Positions 7,846 to 16,749 of a DNA stretch of 64,000 nucleotides are shown here, in pieces. Source of the DNA: an uncultured Collinsella sp. (GTDB lineage: Bacteria > Actinomycetota > Coriobacteriia > Coriobacteriales > Coriobacteriaceae); assembly GCA_900541125.1 (NCBI GenBank), contig UQIK01000001.1, positions 135,490 through 199,489 on the forward strand, given 5' to 3'. The notes under the pieces are model-generated. The model did no database searches, was not told the origin of the DNA, and saw only the letters and a program-made list of their open reading frames with translations. Numbering within the stretch: the stretch's first letter is position 1; each line of letters starts with the position of its first letter. The position numbers were made by a program, and so were the translations under genes.

Positions 7846-9150
7846 CTAATGCCGGGTGCGCGTCCTCACCAAACGTACCAATGTGAGCGCAAAGCCCACG
7901 GTAGCAACGGCCATCAGCACGTAGAATACCAAACGGAAGCCAAAGAGGAACACGTCCGGACGACCCGCCACATAGCTCGTGACCGTCTTGCCCATCGCCG
8001 CGCTCGTCTGTCCATACAGGATGCGCGACGCCGCCGTAATACCCAGCGCTATGCCCGCATAGCGCGCCAAGCTGCTCAAGCTGCCCGCAAAGCCAAGCGC
8101 CTCACGCGGAGCCGAACCCATATACAGCGAATTATTGGGACTCTGGAAGATCGACGTGCCGCACGACATAAACGCGACGCAGCACACAATCATCAAGATG
8201 GAAGAGTGCTCGTCAAGCGTGCTCACCGCAAAGAGACCGCACACGTACACGCCCAGGCCAACGGCCGTGGGCGCTTCACAACCAACACGGTCGGACACCG
8301 AGCCCGAAAGCGGGCCCACAAAGGCATTCACGACCGGCATCGCCAAAAACAACAGGCCGGAGATATCGGAGCTAAAGCCGTGGGCATCCTGAAAGTAGAA
8401 CGGCAGCACAAACTCGGAGGCACCGATACCCACGAACACGATAAGCATGCAAGCCAGGTTAATCGTGAAAGCCGAGCTCGCAAAGCAGCGACGCGCCGCC
8501 TCTGTCAACGGCATAGGGCGTTCGCCAGCCTCCGGCTTCACATGCGGCAGCGTATAGAGTCCCACGATAAACGAGATTACGCCAATGGGCAGATTGATAA
8601 GGAAGATGCTCTCCCAGGGAAAGCTCGCCACCAGCACGCCGCCGAGCACGGGGCCGCACATCATGCCAAGAGCCACAAAGGTCGCCAGAATGCCCATGGC
8701 ACGGCCGCGCTCACGCGCCGGAAACGACTCGGTGATGATGCCCATATTGTTGGCCATCGCGGCGGCACAGCCAATGCCCTGCACGAAACGCGCCAAGATA
8801 AGCACCTCGAGCGAAGCCGAAAGCCCGCAAAGCAACGAGCCACCCGTAAAGACGATTACACCAAGCTGGAACACATTCACCTTGCCGCGCACATCGCCCA
8901 AGCGGCCAAACGGCAGCATGGCGACGCACGTCGCGAGCAGATACACCGAGCTCACGAGCTGAATGCGGTCGAGACCCACCCCCAGCTCCTTTTGCATCAC
9001 TGGGAGCGCCACCGTCACGATGCTCGCATCCAGACACGCCATAAAGGTCATGACGAGCACGGTGAACAGAATCGCCCATTTATTCTTACCGTGGGTGTCG
9101 CCCTCTAGGGCAATGTGTTCGCGGCGCAGCTGCTCGGCAGTTTTCTCCAT
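7846..9150 (-). CDS. MFS drug-type exporter (DHA2/EmrB-QacA family)
   Basis: A 434-residue membrane protein. MFS motif A appears as PFGRLGDVRGKVNVF near residue 72, and motif C, typical of drug/H+ antiporters, as GMMCGPVLGGVL near residue 150. TFMACLDASIVTVALPVMQ near residue 30 is the motif D1 of the DHA2 branch. At 434 residues it is at the short end for a 14-helix protein. AAAGGA lies 5 to 6 bases before ATG 9150. It stands alone downstream of the metY terminator. Substrate cannot be predicted. Confidence 0.85.
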   Translation of the reverse strand: MEKTAEQLRREHIALEGDTHGKNKWAILFTVLVMTFMACLDASIVTVALPVMQKELGVGLDRIQLVSSVYLLATCVAMLPFGRLGDVRGKVNVFQLGVIVFTGGSLLCGLSASLEVLILARFVQGIGCAAAMANNMGIITESFPARERGRAMGILATFVALGMMCGPVLGGVLVASFPWESIFLINLPIGVISFIVGLYTLPHVKPEAGERPMPLTEAARRCFASSAFTINLACMLIVFVGIGASEFVLPFYFQDAHGFSSDISGLLFLAMPVVNAFVGPLSGSVSDRVGCEAPTAVGLGVYVCGLFAVSTLDEHSSILMIVCCVAFMSCGTSIFQSPNNSLYMGSAPREALGFAGSLSSLARYAGIALGITAASRILYGQTSAAMGKTVTSYVAGRPDVFLFGFRLVFYVLMAVATVGFALTLVRLVRTRTRH

Positions 9151-9174
9151 GTATATCCTTTCTATCGTGCAACG

Positions 9175-9222
9175 CAAAAACGGGACCCCAATCGCCTACA
9201 AACGGACACGATCGGGGTCCCG
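9175..9222 (-). terminator. Intrinsic terminator after metY
   Basis: On the minus strand CGGGACCCCGATCG pairs with CGATTGGGGTCCCG and is followed by five T. It lies between metY and the MFS gene. Confidence 0.85.
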
Positions 9223-9291
9223 CCTACGGAATCGGAACTATGAGGACGTCGTCAGCCGAAAAGCCGTCCCACGCCTCGCACGCACGCTAGC

Positions 9292-10575
9292 CTAGCACTG
9301 CTCGAGTGCCTGCTCAAGGTCGGCAATCAGATCGGCCGTGTCCTCGAGGCCGCACGACAAGCGCACCATGTCGGCGGAAATGCCACAGGCAATGAGTTCC
9401 TCATCGTTCATCTGGCGATGCGTGGCATTAGCGGGATGCAGGCAGCAAGTGCGGGCGTCGGCCACGTGTGTGGCGATCTGGGCGAGCTTGAGGCTCTTCA
9501 TAAAGGTCTCGGCCGCCGCACGGCCACCGTTAAAGCCAAAGCTCACGACGCCGCAGGTACCGTTGGGCATGTACTTCTGAGCCAGGTCATAGTACTTGTC
9601 GCCCTCCAAACCCGGATAGCTAACGAAGCGCACCTTGGGATGGCTCTGCAGGAACTTGGCAACGGCCAGGCCATTCTCGCAATGACGCGGCATGCGCACA
9701 TGCAGGCTCTCGAGCGAGCTGTTCAAGAAGAACGCCGCCTGCGGGTTCTGCATGGGGCCGAGGTCGCGCATGAGCTGAGCGGTTGCCTTGGTAATGAAGG
9801 CGCCCTCGCGACCGAACTTCTCGGCATACGTCACGCCGTGGTAGCTCTCGTCGGGCGTGGTGAGACCCGGGAACTTGTCCGCATGGGCCATCCAGTCAAA
9901 CTGGCCGTGGTCGACGATTACGCCGCCCAGGTAGGCAGCATGTCCATCCATGTACTTGGTGGTGGAGTGCGTAACGATGTCGGCGCCCCACTCAAAGGGA
10001 CGGCACATCACGGGCGTCGGGAAGGTGTTGTCGACCATCAGCGGCACGCCGTGGTCATGTGCGGCCTTGGCAAAGCGCTCAATATCGAGCACGGCAAGGG
10101 CGGGGTTGGCGATCGTCTCGCCAAAGACGAGCTTGGTATTGGGCTCAAAGGCTGCCTCGAGCTCCTCATCGGTGCAGTCGGGGGCAACGAACGTGCAGGT
10201 CAGACCCATGCGCTCCATGGTATGGGCGAGCAGGTTGTACGTGCCGCCATAAATGGCAGAGCTCGCGACCACGTGATCGCCGGCACCGGCCACGTTAAAG
10301 ATCGCGAGGAAGTTCGCGGCCATGCCCGAGCTCGTGAGCATCGCAGCGGTACCGCCCTCCATCTCGCAGATCTTGGCGGCAACCAGGTCACACGTGGGAT
10401 TCTGCAGACGGCTATAGAAGTAGCCCGACTCCTCCAGATCAAAAAGCTTGCCCATGTGCTCGGACGTGTCGTACTTCCACGTGGTTGACTGGTAGATAGG
10501 CACCTGACGCGGCTCTGCATCACCCGGGCGATAACCGCCCTGAACACACGTCGTACCGATAGTCTGCTCGCTCAT
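9292..10575 (-). CDS. metY: O-acetylhomoserine sulfhydrylase (Cys/Met metabolism PLP enzyme)
   Basis: A 427-residue PLP enzyme that makes homocysteine from O-acetylhomoserine and sulfide. The N-terminus TTCVQGGYRPGDAEPRQVPIY is typical of the MetY branch, the PLP lysine lies in HSTTKYMDGH near residue 208, and the C-terminus has SCGLEDTADLIADLEQAL. Length fits MetY (about 430) rather than the roughly 380 of cystathionine synthases. ATG 10575 is preceded by AAGGGAG. It is a single gene with a terminator downstream. No S-box or T-box leader was recognised in the 230 bases upstream. Confidence 0.9.
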   Translation of the reverse strand: MSEQTIGTTCVQGGYRPGDAEPRQVPIYQSTTWKYDTSEHMGKLFDLEESGYFYSRLQNPTCDLVAAKICEMEGGTAAMLTSSGMAANFLAIFNVAGAGDHVVASSAIYGGTYNLLAHTMERMGLTCTFVAPDCTDEELEAAFEPNTKLVFGETIANPALAVLDIERFAKAAHDHGVPLMVDNTFPTPVMCRPFEWGADIVTHSTTKYMDGHAAYLGGVIVDHGQFDWMAHADKFPGLTTPDESYHGVTYAEKFGREGAFITKATAQLMRDLGPMQNPQAAFFLNSSLESLHVRMPRHCENGLAVAKFLQSHPKVRFVSYPGLEGDKYYDLAQKYMPNGTCGVVSFGFNGGRAAAETFMKSLKLAQIATHVADARTCCLHPANATHRQMNDEELIACGISADMVRLSCGLEDTADLIADLEQALEQC

Positions 10576-10805
10576 ATCTAGCTCCCTTGCCTGGGTTACG
10601 TTTTATTCGGTTCACGATACCGCTACCCCGCACCCCTCTCAACCCATCCCCAAGGTAGGTTATGGGACAAATTGATCAGGGGTATTTATCTCAAGCCTTG
10701 GGCATTTGCTCGATAGATAAAAACGAGGCATACATGAAGCTCTCGATGATTACATGCCCCGTCACGGGTACCATAGGCGGGTACACCGTGACCAAGGAGA
10801 CAACG

Positions 10806-11252
10806 ATGAAGCAAATCGATACGGCCCAGCTTGACATCACCGCCTGTCAGGCTCAAGCTGCCGAATACCACGCCCGTGGCTTTAACTGCGCCCAGGCCGT
10901 CGCCTGCACGCTCGCGCCCGCCGTCGGGCTCGACCCCCAGGTCGCCTTTACCCTCACCGAGGGCTTTGGCGCCGGCATGGGCGGCACGACCGAAACTTGC
11001 GGCGCCATCTCGGGCGCCGTGGCCATCATGGGCTTTGTAATGAGCGACGGCATGGAAAACCCTAAGACCAAGGGCCAGACCTACAAGCTGTCGCGCGAAA
11101 TCGCCAAGCGTTTTGACGAGAAGAACACGACGACCGTCTGCGGCACGCTCAAGGGCATCGGATCGGATAAAGGCCCGCTCCGCAGCTGTCCCGGCTGCAT
11201 CGACGATGCCGTCGAGATCGCTTGCGACATACTAAAGCAGCTCGCCGAGTAA
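10806..11252 (+). CDS. C_GCAxxG_C_C family putative redox-active protein
   Basis: A 148-residue protein with the family's cysteine spacing: GFNCAQAVAC near residue 26, then GAGMGGTTETCGAISGA, and C-terminal VCGTL and SCPGCIDDA. Such proteins are thought to bind metal or do redox chemistry in anaerobes, but no reaction is known. ATG 10806 has AAGGAG 6 bases upstream. Longer in-frame starts at 10662 and 10734 lack a convincing site. It is alone and converges with the YigZ gene across a shared hairpin. Confidence 0.85.
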   Translation: MKQIDTAQLDITACQAQAAEYHARGFNCAQAVACTLAPAVGLDPQVAFTLTEGFGAGMGGTTETCGAISGAVAIMGFVMSDGMENPKTKGQTYKLSREIAKRFDEKNTTTVCGTLKGIGSDKGPLRSCPGCIDDAVEIACDILKQLAE

Positions 11253-11265
11253 ACGACACCAACAT

Positions 11266-11315
11266 AAAACGACGGCCGGCACGCTTGGGATCCATCCAAA
11301 AGCACGCCGGCCGTC
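11266..11315 (-). terminator. Intrinsic terminator between convergent genes
   Basis: Arms GACGGCCGGC (11271-11280) and GCCGGCCGTC (11306-11315) form a strong stem. The T-run (GTTTTAT) is on the minus strand, so it mainly serves the YigZ gene, though it may act both ways. Confidence 0.75.
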
Positions 11316-11319
11316 GCCG

Positions 11320-11958
11320 TTAGAACTCGGCAAATTCGGGAGCGCCGACCTCAATCTCCTCGCGCCCCGCCATAAGCTCGCGCATCTTAGCGCAAAACGG
11401 CTCCTGCTCCCCCGCCTTAAACACCAAATGAAGTGTCACGGCATCCGCGTAATCGGTATCAGAAACCTTGGCACCCGAATCCTGCGTCAAACGAAGCACC
11501 TGCTCATACTGCGGATAGGCCACATGCACGTCAACCGGCACGACGCTTGTCATCTCAACGATCTGCCCTGCCTCCTGAGCCGCGGCCACCGCCGCCTGCG
11601 TCGCCGCAGTATAGGCGCGTACCAAGCCACCGGGCCCTAACAGCGTACCGCCAAAATAGCGCGTCACCACGCAGCAAACATTTTTGAGCCCCGCACCGCG
11701 CAGCACCTCGAGCGTCGGCATACCACTCGTGCGGCTCGGCTCGCCGTCATCGCTCTGACGCTCACGTCCATCGACCAAAATCCACGCGGGAACATTGTGT
11801 CGAGCGTCGTAATGACGTTTTCGAATGGTCTCGATAAAGGCATTCGCCTCATCCTCGGACTCAATATGGACTAGCTGGGCAATAAACCGGCTCTTGCGGT
11901 CAACGAACTCGCCCGTAGCCTCAATATTCGATTGCAGGGTAAAATAGCTGTCCAACAA
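11320..11958 (-). CDS. YigZ/IMPACT family protein
   Basis: A 212-residue protein of the UPF0029 family, with the N-terminal IMPACT domain (RKSRFIAQLVHIESEDEANAF, and DDGEPSRTSGMPTLEVLRG near residue 70, then VTRYFGGTLLGPGGLVRAY) and a C-terminal DUF1949 ferredoxin-like domain. Its function is not settled; eukaryotic relatives modulate translation control. The N-terminus MLDSYFT resembles the Bacillus relative, which supports the TTG at 11958, but GAGGGG is better spaced for the next TTG at 11955. The start is therefore uncertain by one codon. Confidence 0.85.
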   Translation of the reverse strand: MLDSYFTLQSNIEATGEFVDRKSRFIAQLVHIESEDEANAFIETIRKRHYDARHNVPAWILVDGRERQSDDGEPSRTSGMPTLEVLRGAGLKNVCCVVTRYFGGTLLGPGGLVRAYTAATQAAVAAAQEAGQIVEMTSVVPVDVHVAYPQYEQVLRLTQDSGAKVSDTDYADAVTLHLVFKAGEQEPFCAKMRELMAGREEIEVGAPEFAEF

Positions 11959-12044
11959 AGCCCCTCAACAGAATAAAGCGCAGCAACAAACAGCCTCAAT
12001 AATACGGCAAAGGCCGTACCGATTGTCAGGGTAACAAAAATGCC

Positions 12045-12404
12045 AAGTGGGCCTATAAGCCGGGTTCTGTCGTGAACGGTCATTTATCTTGTCTGCACGT
12101 TACCGTGCAGCTCCACGCACGCTACCCGAACGCGGACCGGGCCGGCCCATAGCGTTCCTATTCGCGCTTGCTCCGGATGGGGCTTGCCAAGCCGCCGTGT
12201 TGCCACGACGCTGGTGGTCTCTTACACCACCGTTTCAGCTTTTCCCTTTACGCCTTGCGGCGCAGGTGGGAGTCTTCTTTTCTGCGGCGCTTTCCGTCGG
12301 ATCACTCCGCCCGGCCGTTAGCCGGCATCCTGCCCTCTGGAGCCCGGACTTTCCTCACGCGTGCTGCAAGCAGCACATCGCGCGACCGTCTGGCCCACTC
12401 AGCA
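12045..12404 (-). ncRNA. rnpB: RNase P RNA, bacterial type A
   Basis: On the minus strand the 5' part carries GAGGAAAGTCCGGGCTCC and the 3' part ACAGAACCCGGCTTATAGG, the two conserved cores of bacterial RNase P RNA. The ends pair as helix P1 (AGTGGGCC near 12400 with GGCCCACTT near 12050). The RNA is the catalytic subunit that matures tRNA 5' ends. A TTTTT run follows the 3' end. Ends are placed from P1 and the promoter, so they are approximate. Open frames crossing it are not genes. Confidence 0.95.
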
Positions 12405-12411
12405 GTGCAAG

Positions 12412-12417
12412 AGTGTA
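12412..12417 (-). promoter_or_regulatory. Probable -10 element of rnpB
   Basis: Minus-strand TACACT lies about 8 bases before the inferred 5' end of RNase P RNA; TTGCCT about 15 bases upstream could be the -35. Confidence 0.45.
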
Positions 12418-12495
12418 GCACACCGTCACCACAGGCAATGGCACAACACAAGCGTTCGACACGATAAACCAAGAACCACGCCATGCAGTACAATA

Positions 12496-12619
12496 GGGTT
12501 GTCGATGGGCAACGTCGTCAGTCGAGACGCGACCGCGCTCCGCACCCCTCCGTCTACTCGGTGCGTTCCCGCCTCCTCCCCGAGGCGGGATGTCGGCATT
12601 TTTCACGCACCGACAACCC
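12496..12619 (-). other. Branched structured element, possible ncRNA or palindromic repeat
   Basis: The 124 bases are closed by GGGTTGTCG / CGACAACCC. Inside, on the minus strand, one arm has GGTGCGT / ACGCACC around a second stem CCCGCCTC / GAGGCGGG, and a second arm can pair AGACG with CGTCT. Together they form a three-way-junction-like fold. It lies between the rpsA terminator and the rnpB promoter (intergenic 12404-12727). No known RNA family was recognised and the strand is unproven. Confidence 0.4.
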
Positions 12620-12668
12620 AATAGCCTGTGGATGGCATGAGCAGCATCGTGCATCTCGGCGCCAAATG

Positions 12669-12703
12669 CAAAAAGGGACCCGTCCATTACGGACGGGTCC
12701 CTT
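12669..12703 (-). terminator. Intrinsic terminator after rpsA
   Basis: A 13-bp stem AAGGGACCCGTCC / GGACGGGTCCCTT with a 5-base loop is followed by a T-run on the minus strand, 25 bases after the S1 stop. Confidence 0.9.
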
Positions 12704-12727
12704 AAAACAAGTGATCGTCAAACCGAT

Positions 12728-13894
12728 TTACTCGGCGTCGGTCTCCTCGTCCTTCTTCTCGGAAGGAAGCGGGGTAACCTCGATCTCGACGCCCAGAGTC
12801 TCAGCAGCGGACTTCATGGACAGGGAGATACGACGACGGTCGAGGTCGATCTCCATGACCTTGACCTGAACCTTGTCGCCCACGTGGGTGACCTGAGAAG
12901 GCTGATCGACGTGCTTGTTGGCCATCTCGGAGATGTGAACCAGGCCCTCGATGCCCTCGCCCAGGTCGACGAAAGCGCCGAACGGGACAAGCTTGGTCAC
13001 AGTGCCCTCGACGATAGCGCCGACGGGGTACTTCTTGACCAGTGCACGCCACGGATCCTCGGTGGTCTGCTTGAGACCCAGGGAGATGCGCTCGCGGTTG
13101 AGATCGACGTCGAGAACCTCGACCTCGACCTCCTGGCCGACCTTGACAACCTCGGAAGGATGGTTGACGTGGTTCCAGGAGAGCTCGGAGATGTGGATGA
13201 GGCCGTCGATACCGCCGAGGTCGACGAAGGCGCCGAAGTCGACGATGGAGGAAACGGTGCCCTGGAGACGCATGCCAGACTTGAGCTTGGACAGGATCTC
13301 GGAGCGCTCGGCCTTACGGGACTCCTCGAGCACGACGCGACGGGAGAGGACGACGTTGTTGCGGTTGCGGTCCATCTCGATGACGCGAGCCTCGATGCGG
13401 GTGCCCATGTAGGAGGTGAGGTCCTTGACACGACGGAGGTCGACGAGGGAAGCGGGCAGGAAGCCACGCAGGCCGATGTCGAGGATCAGGCCGCCCTTGA
13501 CAACCTCGATAACCTCGCCCTCGACGTTCTCGCCGGAGTTGAACTTCTCCTCGATGCGGTTCCAAGCACGCTCGTACTCGGCACGCTTCTTGGACAGGAC
13601 CAGACGACCGTCCTTGTCCTCCTTCTGGAGAACCAGAGCCTCGATGGGATCACCGAGTGCAACGATGTCTGCAGGGTTAGCGTCCTTGCGGATGGACAGC
13701 TCGCGGACCGGGATAACGCCCTCGGACTTGAATCCGATGTCAACGAGCACCTCGTCATGCTCGATCTTAACGACAGTGCCGTTAACGAGATCGCCCTCAT
13801 CAAAGTCGGTAATCGTACCGTCGATGAGGTTGTTCATCTCCTCCTCATTGACATCGTCAAGAGAGAAAATGGACGAGTTCTGAATCTCACTCAA
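12728..13894 (-). CDS. rpsA: Ribosomal protein S1
   Basis: A 388-residue protein with four S1 RNA-binding domains, roughly at residues 33-101, 118-184, 205-273 and 290-359. The last two show the classic GAFVDLGGIDGLIHISELS and GAFVDLGEGIEGLVHISEM. S1 binds mRNA on the 30S subunit and helps initiation. Four domains rather than six is usual for Gram-positive lineages. The start codon is TTG at 13894, with GAAAGGGG 7 bases before it. The 3' end has an acidic tail. It is monocistronic with a strong terminator; the long leader could allow autoregulation, which is inference. Confidence 0.92.
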   Translation of the reverse strand: MSEIQNSSIFSLDDVNEEEMNNLIDGTITDFDEGDLVNGTVVKIEHDEVLVDIGFKSEGVIPVRELSIRKDANPADIVALGDPIEALVLQKEDKDGRLVLSKKRAEYERAWNRIEEKFNSGENVEGEVIEVVKGGLILDIGLRGFLPASLVDLRRVKDLTSYMGTRIEARVIEMDRNRNNVVLSRRVVLEESRKAERSEILSKLKSGMRLQGTVSSIVDFGAFVDLGGIDGLIHISELSWNHVNHPSEVVKVGQEVEVEVLDVDLNRERISLGLKQTTEDPWRALVKKYPVGAIVEGTVTKLVPFGAFVDLGEGIEGLVHISEMANKHVDQPSQVTHVGDKVQVKVMEIDLDRRRISLSMKSAAETLGVEIEVTPLPSEKKDEETDAE

Positions 13895-14209
13895 AGGTGG
13901 ACCCCTTTCGAACTACGGGGCCCCGATTGCTAGGACCTACAGAAGGGTGCGACAAGCACACAACGTTTAGGAACACTCGGGAGCCGACAGATACTAATGT
14001 GACGCTTATGCAATCACGTTCGTATAGGTTACGGGGAAATGAGTTCGATTTCAAGCGTGAACTGCGATTTTTTACTCGTGTGGAGACTTTTTCGTAATCT
14101 TATGAACACACGTCTCCACAACTTGACGATAACCAGCCAGGCATTTGGCTTTGGGGTAAAGTATCCGGAGCCAACGACTCTAGATCAAATTTACGAGAAA
14201 GGTGCCCGC
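13895..14209. other. Intergenic region between divergent rpsA and HAD gene
   Basis: No gene is supported here. It must hold both promoters. An inverted repeat TGTGGAGAC (14079-14087) / GTCTCCACA (14112-14120) lies on the HAD side. An open frame runs through from 14039 into the HAD gene, but it lacks a ribosome site until 14195. Confidence 0.5.
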
Positions 14210-14968
14210 GTGCTCAAAGCAGTCGTTTTCGATATGGACGAGACGCTTCTTAGCATCAACCTCAACGCGTTCATCCTTCGCTATTTTAAGGATGTCTCAT
14301 CGATGCTCGCGGATATCGGGCGCCGCAGCCGCGGTGGCACGATGGCACGCCTCGGCACCATCCTGGTCGACCTCAACGCCAATCGCCGCAGCGGCACGGA
14401 CAACCGCACCAATCTTGAGTTTTACCAAGAAGAGGTCGAGCGCCGATGCGGGATCCGCCTCTCCGATCCCCTCATCTACGAGGCGTTTACCTACTACGAC
14501 CGCGAAGTTCTTCCGTACAAGAACGACGATGTCATTAACGCCCACGCCATGCCGGGCGCACACGCCGCGCTCCAGGCCGTACAGGACGCAGGGCTGCGTT
14601 GCGCGCTCTTTACCAACCCCAGCTTTCCCCAGGGGGCCATCGAGTGCCGCATGGGTTGGGGCGACCTGGCCGACGCTCCCTTTGAGCTCGTCACGCACAT
14701 GGGAAACACCACCCGCTGCAAGCCCGATGCCACCTACTATCTAGAGCAGCTTCAGGTGATGGGACTCGAGCCGCACGAGGTCCTTATGGTGGGCAACGAT
14801 CCCAAACGCGACTTCCCGTCCCCCGATTGCGGCATCCAAACCGCCTTTGTGGGCCAAGGCAAGCCCAGCCGAGCCACCTGGCGCGGAACCATGGAAGACT
14901 TCGCCCGCGACTTTAACGCCGTAGTAGAAGCCTTCTACGAACACCAAGTAGCCGACGAACTGTCGTAG
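14210..14968 (+). CDS. HAD-family hydrolase
   Basis: A 252-residue haloacid dehalogenase superfamily phosphatase. Motif I is VVFDMDETLLS at residues 5-15, motif II is the TNPS in CALFTNPSFP, a lysine follows in TRCKPDATYY, and motif III is VGNDPKRDF. A helical cap sits between motifs I and II. The start is GTG 14210 with GAGAAAGG 7 bases upstream; the first residues then lead straight into motif I, as usual for the family. Substrate is unknown. It stands alone. Confidence 0.85.
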   Translation: MLKAVVFDMDETLLSINLNAFILRYFKDVSSMLADIGRRSRGGTMARLGTILVDLNANRRSGTDNRTNLEFYQEEVERRCGIRLSDPLIYEAFTYYDREVLPYKNDDVINAHAMPGAHAALQAVQDAGLRCALFTNPSFPQGAIECRMGWGDLADAPFELVTHMGNTTRCKPDATYYLEQLQVMGLEPHEVLMVGNDPKRDFPSPDCGIQTAFVGQGKPSRATWRGTMEDFARDFNAVVEAFYEHQVADELS

Positions 14969-15020
14969 GACCCCTCCCTCGCTCCAAAAAAAGCGCCACA
15001 GGTTGAGCATAAGTCAGCGA

Positions 15021-15118
15021 AAACGCCCCTAAGCGAGCAATGTGCCTTGAAAGAGGAGGGCATAGGCCTTCTGGCCATGCCCGACGATTGAAAGGCAGAT
15101 TGCCGCTTAGGGGCGTTT
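15021..15118. repeat. Perfect 15-bp inverted repeat with 68-base spacer
   Basis: AAACGCCCCTAAGCG (15021-15035) and its exact inverse (15104-15118) enclose a 68-base spacer that holds a smaller hairpin (GGCCTTCTGGCC). It lies between the HAD gene and the cysteine desulfidase, which converge. No T-run follows, so it is not a typical terminator. Confidence 0.75.
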
Positions 15119-15131
15119 GCAGCGTCGACTG

Positions 15132-15159
15132 GTTACGCGGTTTGGTAAAACCGCGTAAC
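15132..15159. repeat. 12-bp hairpin abutting the cyuA stop codon
   Basis: GTTACGCGGTTT and AAACCGCGTAAC form a perfect stem with a 4-base loop. The stem reaches the last base of the cyuA stop codon. It lacks a T-run and may be a Rho-dependent or bidirectional end, or protect the 3' end. Confidence 0.6.
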
Positions 15160-16478
15160 TAACAAACCTGGGTTTTGCCGATCATGATGTTGAGGATCTC
15201 GACGTCGGTATCTTTCATACCCACACGGCCCACGTAGCCCATGCTGGCGATTGTCTGCTCAACGGTATCTTGGATCAGGCCCTCGCCGGCGCGGAAGCCG
15301 CGACCCTGCATGGCCATATCATGGCCCAGAATCGCCGCATCGACGGCAGCCGAGATCTTGGCGGCACAGCTCGCCTTGGCGCCGTCGCACACGATGCCGC
15401 CCACGTTACCGAGCGTATTCGAGACCGTCGCGCCAATCTGCTCGCGCGTGCCACCGCACAGCCAGGTAATCGCAGCGCCGGCGCCGCACGCGGCGCAAAT
15501 AGCACCGCAAAACGCCGAGAGCGCACCAATATAGCTCTTGATATGCACGGCGATAAGATCGGACAGCATCACGGCGCGCACCAGGCGCTCGTGGTCGCAA
15601 CGCAGGTACTCGGCATACTCCATGACGGGCAATGCGCAGGTAATGCCCTGATTGCCCGAGCCGCACACAATGGCGACCGGCAGCGCGCAGCCGTTCATGC
15701 GGGCGTCGGACCCGGCGGCCGCACGGGCACGGGCACGGCAGGCGACGTCATCGGCACGAGCACCCAGCAGCGTGCGGCCCACCTCGGCGCCCCAAGCGTG
15801 CGCAAGGCCCTCGGCACTGATCGCGCCATTTAGCTCAATCTGACGCTCAACGGCAGCGCGGGCGTCCTCAATGTCGCCGTCCTCAATAAAGTCGATGATG
15901 GACTCAATCGACATGGGCGTGTCGGCCTTATCCGCCGCCCGCTCGGCCACCACACGCTCGGCGCAGGCGGCACACTCCCCCGCCGACTTGCCGCATACCG
16001 GAATACCGTCGAGCGTATGGCACGTGACATTGGTGTGATGATCGGTAATCTCGACGACCGCGGTATGGCCCCCGGCCGTGGCAGTCACCTTGATGTAGAG
16101 GTTGGGCACACCCTCGACAAGCGACACATCGCAGTAGCCGGCGTCGGCGAGGAGCTCGGCCACGCGTGCACGGTCTTCATCGTTAACGCTCTCGAGCACC
16201 TCGAGCGCGCTCTTGGCGTCGCCGCCCACGGCACCCAGCACGGCCGCGGCCTCAATACCGTGCATACCGCCCGAGTTGGGCACGGTCACGCTCTTAACGT
16301 TCTTAATGATGTTGCCCGAGCAGGCAACATCCATATGATCTGGTTCGCAACCGAGTGTCTGGCTCGCCAGCGCTGCTGCATAGGCAACGGCAATGGGCTC
16401 GGTACAGCCGAGCGCGCAGACAAGCTCGCGGTTCAAAACATCGCAAAACGCGGCATCACGGACGGAATCGGTAGGCAT
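15159..16478 (-). CDS. cyuA: L-cysteine desulfidase family protein (UPF0597, YhaM/CyuA type)
   Basis: A 439-residue protein of the serine dehydratase alpha-like family. It has ALGCTEPIAVAYAAA near residue 23, the CSGNIIKNVKSVTVPNSGG block near 54, and VCGSGNQGITCALPV in the middle, with many cysteines that fit an oxygen-sensitive iron-sulfur enzyme. Such enzymes break cysteine into pyruvate, ammonia and sulfide. ATG 16478 has CAGGAG upstream. It is a single gene, with no transporter beside it. Exact substrate within the family is inferred. Confidence 0.85.
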   Translation of the reverse strand: MPTDSVRDAAFCDVLNRELVCALGCTEPIAVAYAAALASQTLGCEPDHMDVACSGNIIKNVKSVTVPNSGGMHGIEAAAVLGAVGGDAKSALEVLESVNDEDRARVAELLADAGYCDVSLVEGVPNLYIKVTATAGGHTAVVEITDHHTNVTCHTLDGIPVCGKSAGECAACAERVVAERAADKADTPMSIESIIDFIEDGDIEDARAAVERQIELNGAISAEGLAHAWGAEVGRTLLGARADDVACRARARAAAGSDARMNGCALPVAIVCGSGNQGITCALPVMEYAEYLRCDHERLVRAVMLSDLIAVHIKSYIGALSAFCGAICAACGAGAAITWLCGGTREQIGATVSNTLGNVGGIVCDGAKASCAAKISAAVDAAILGHDMAMQGRGFRAGEGLIQDTVEQTIASMGYVGRVGMKDTDVEILNIMIGKTQVC

Positions 16479-16749
16479 AGGTATCTCCTGCTTGCATAAC
16501 GGGCTTGGCTCTCAAAAATAGTTAGCTCCTTTATTTGATAACAATGCATCAAAAACCGCAACCATGGTTCCGGCGGACGGCGCTCAAGCACAAATTGGCG
16601 GCATTATTCATGAGAAGCCGGTCTTGTTGCCTGCTAAAGCGTTTGACCAAAAAACGCCCGAGCGTTTACGCAAAAGTCGCGCTATCATGCAGTCGAACGC
16701 GGTAAACACCTTTAGCATTTGCGCCGCACAGACCAGAGAGGAACCATCC

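Noticed and set aside
12089..12418. Open frames on both strands across 12089-12493
   Set aside because: They overlap RNase P RNA and have no ribosome site or protein-like composition.
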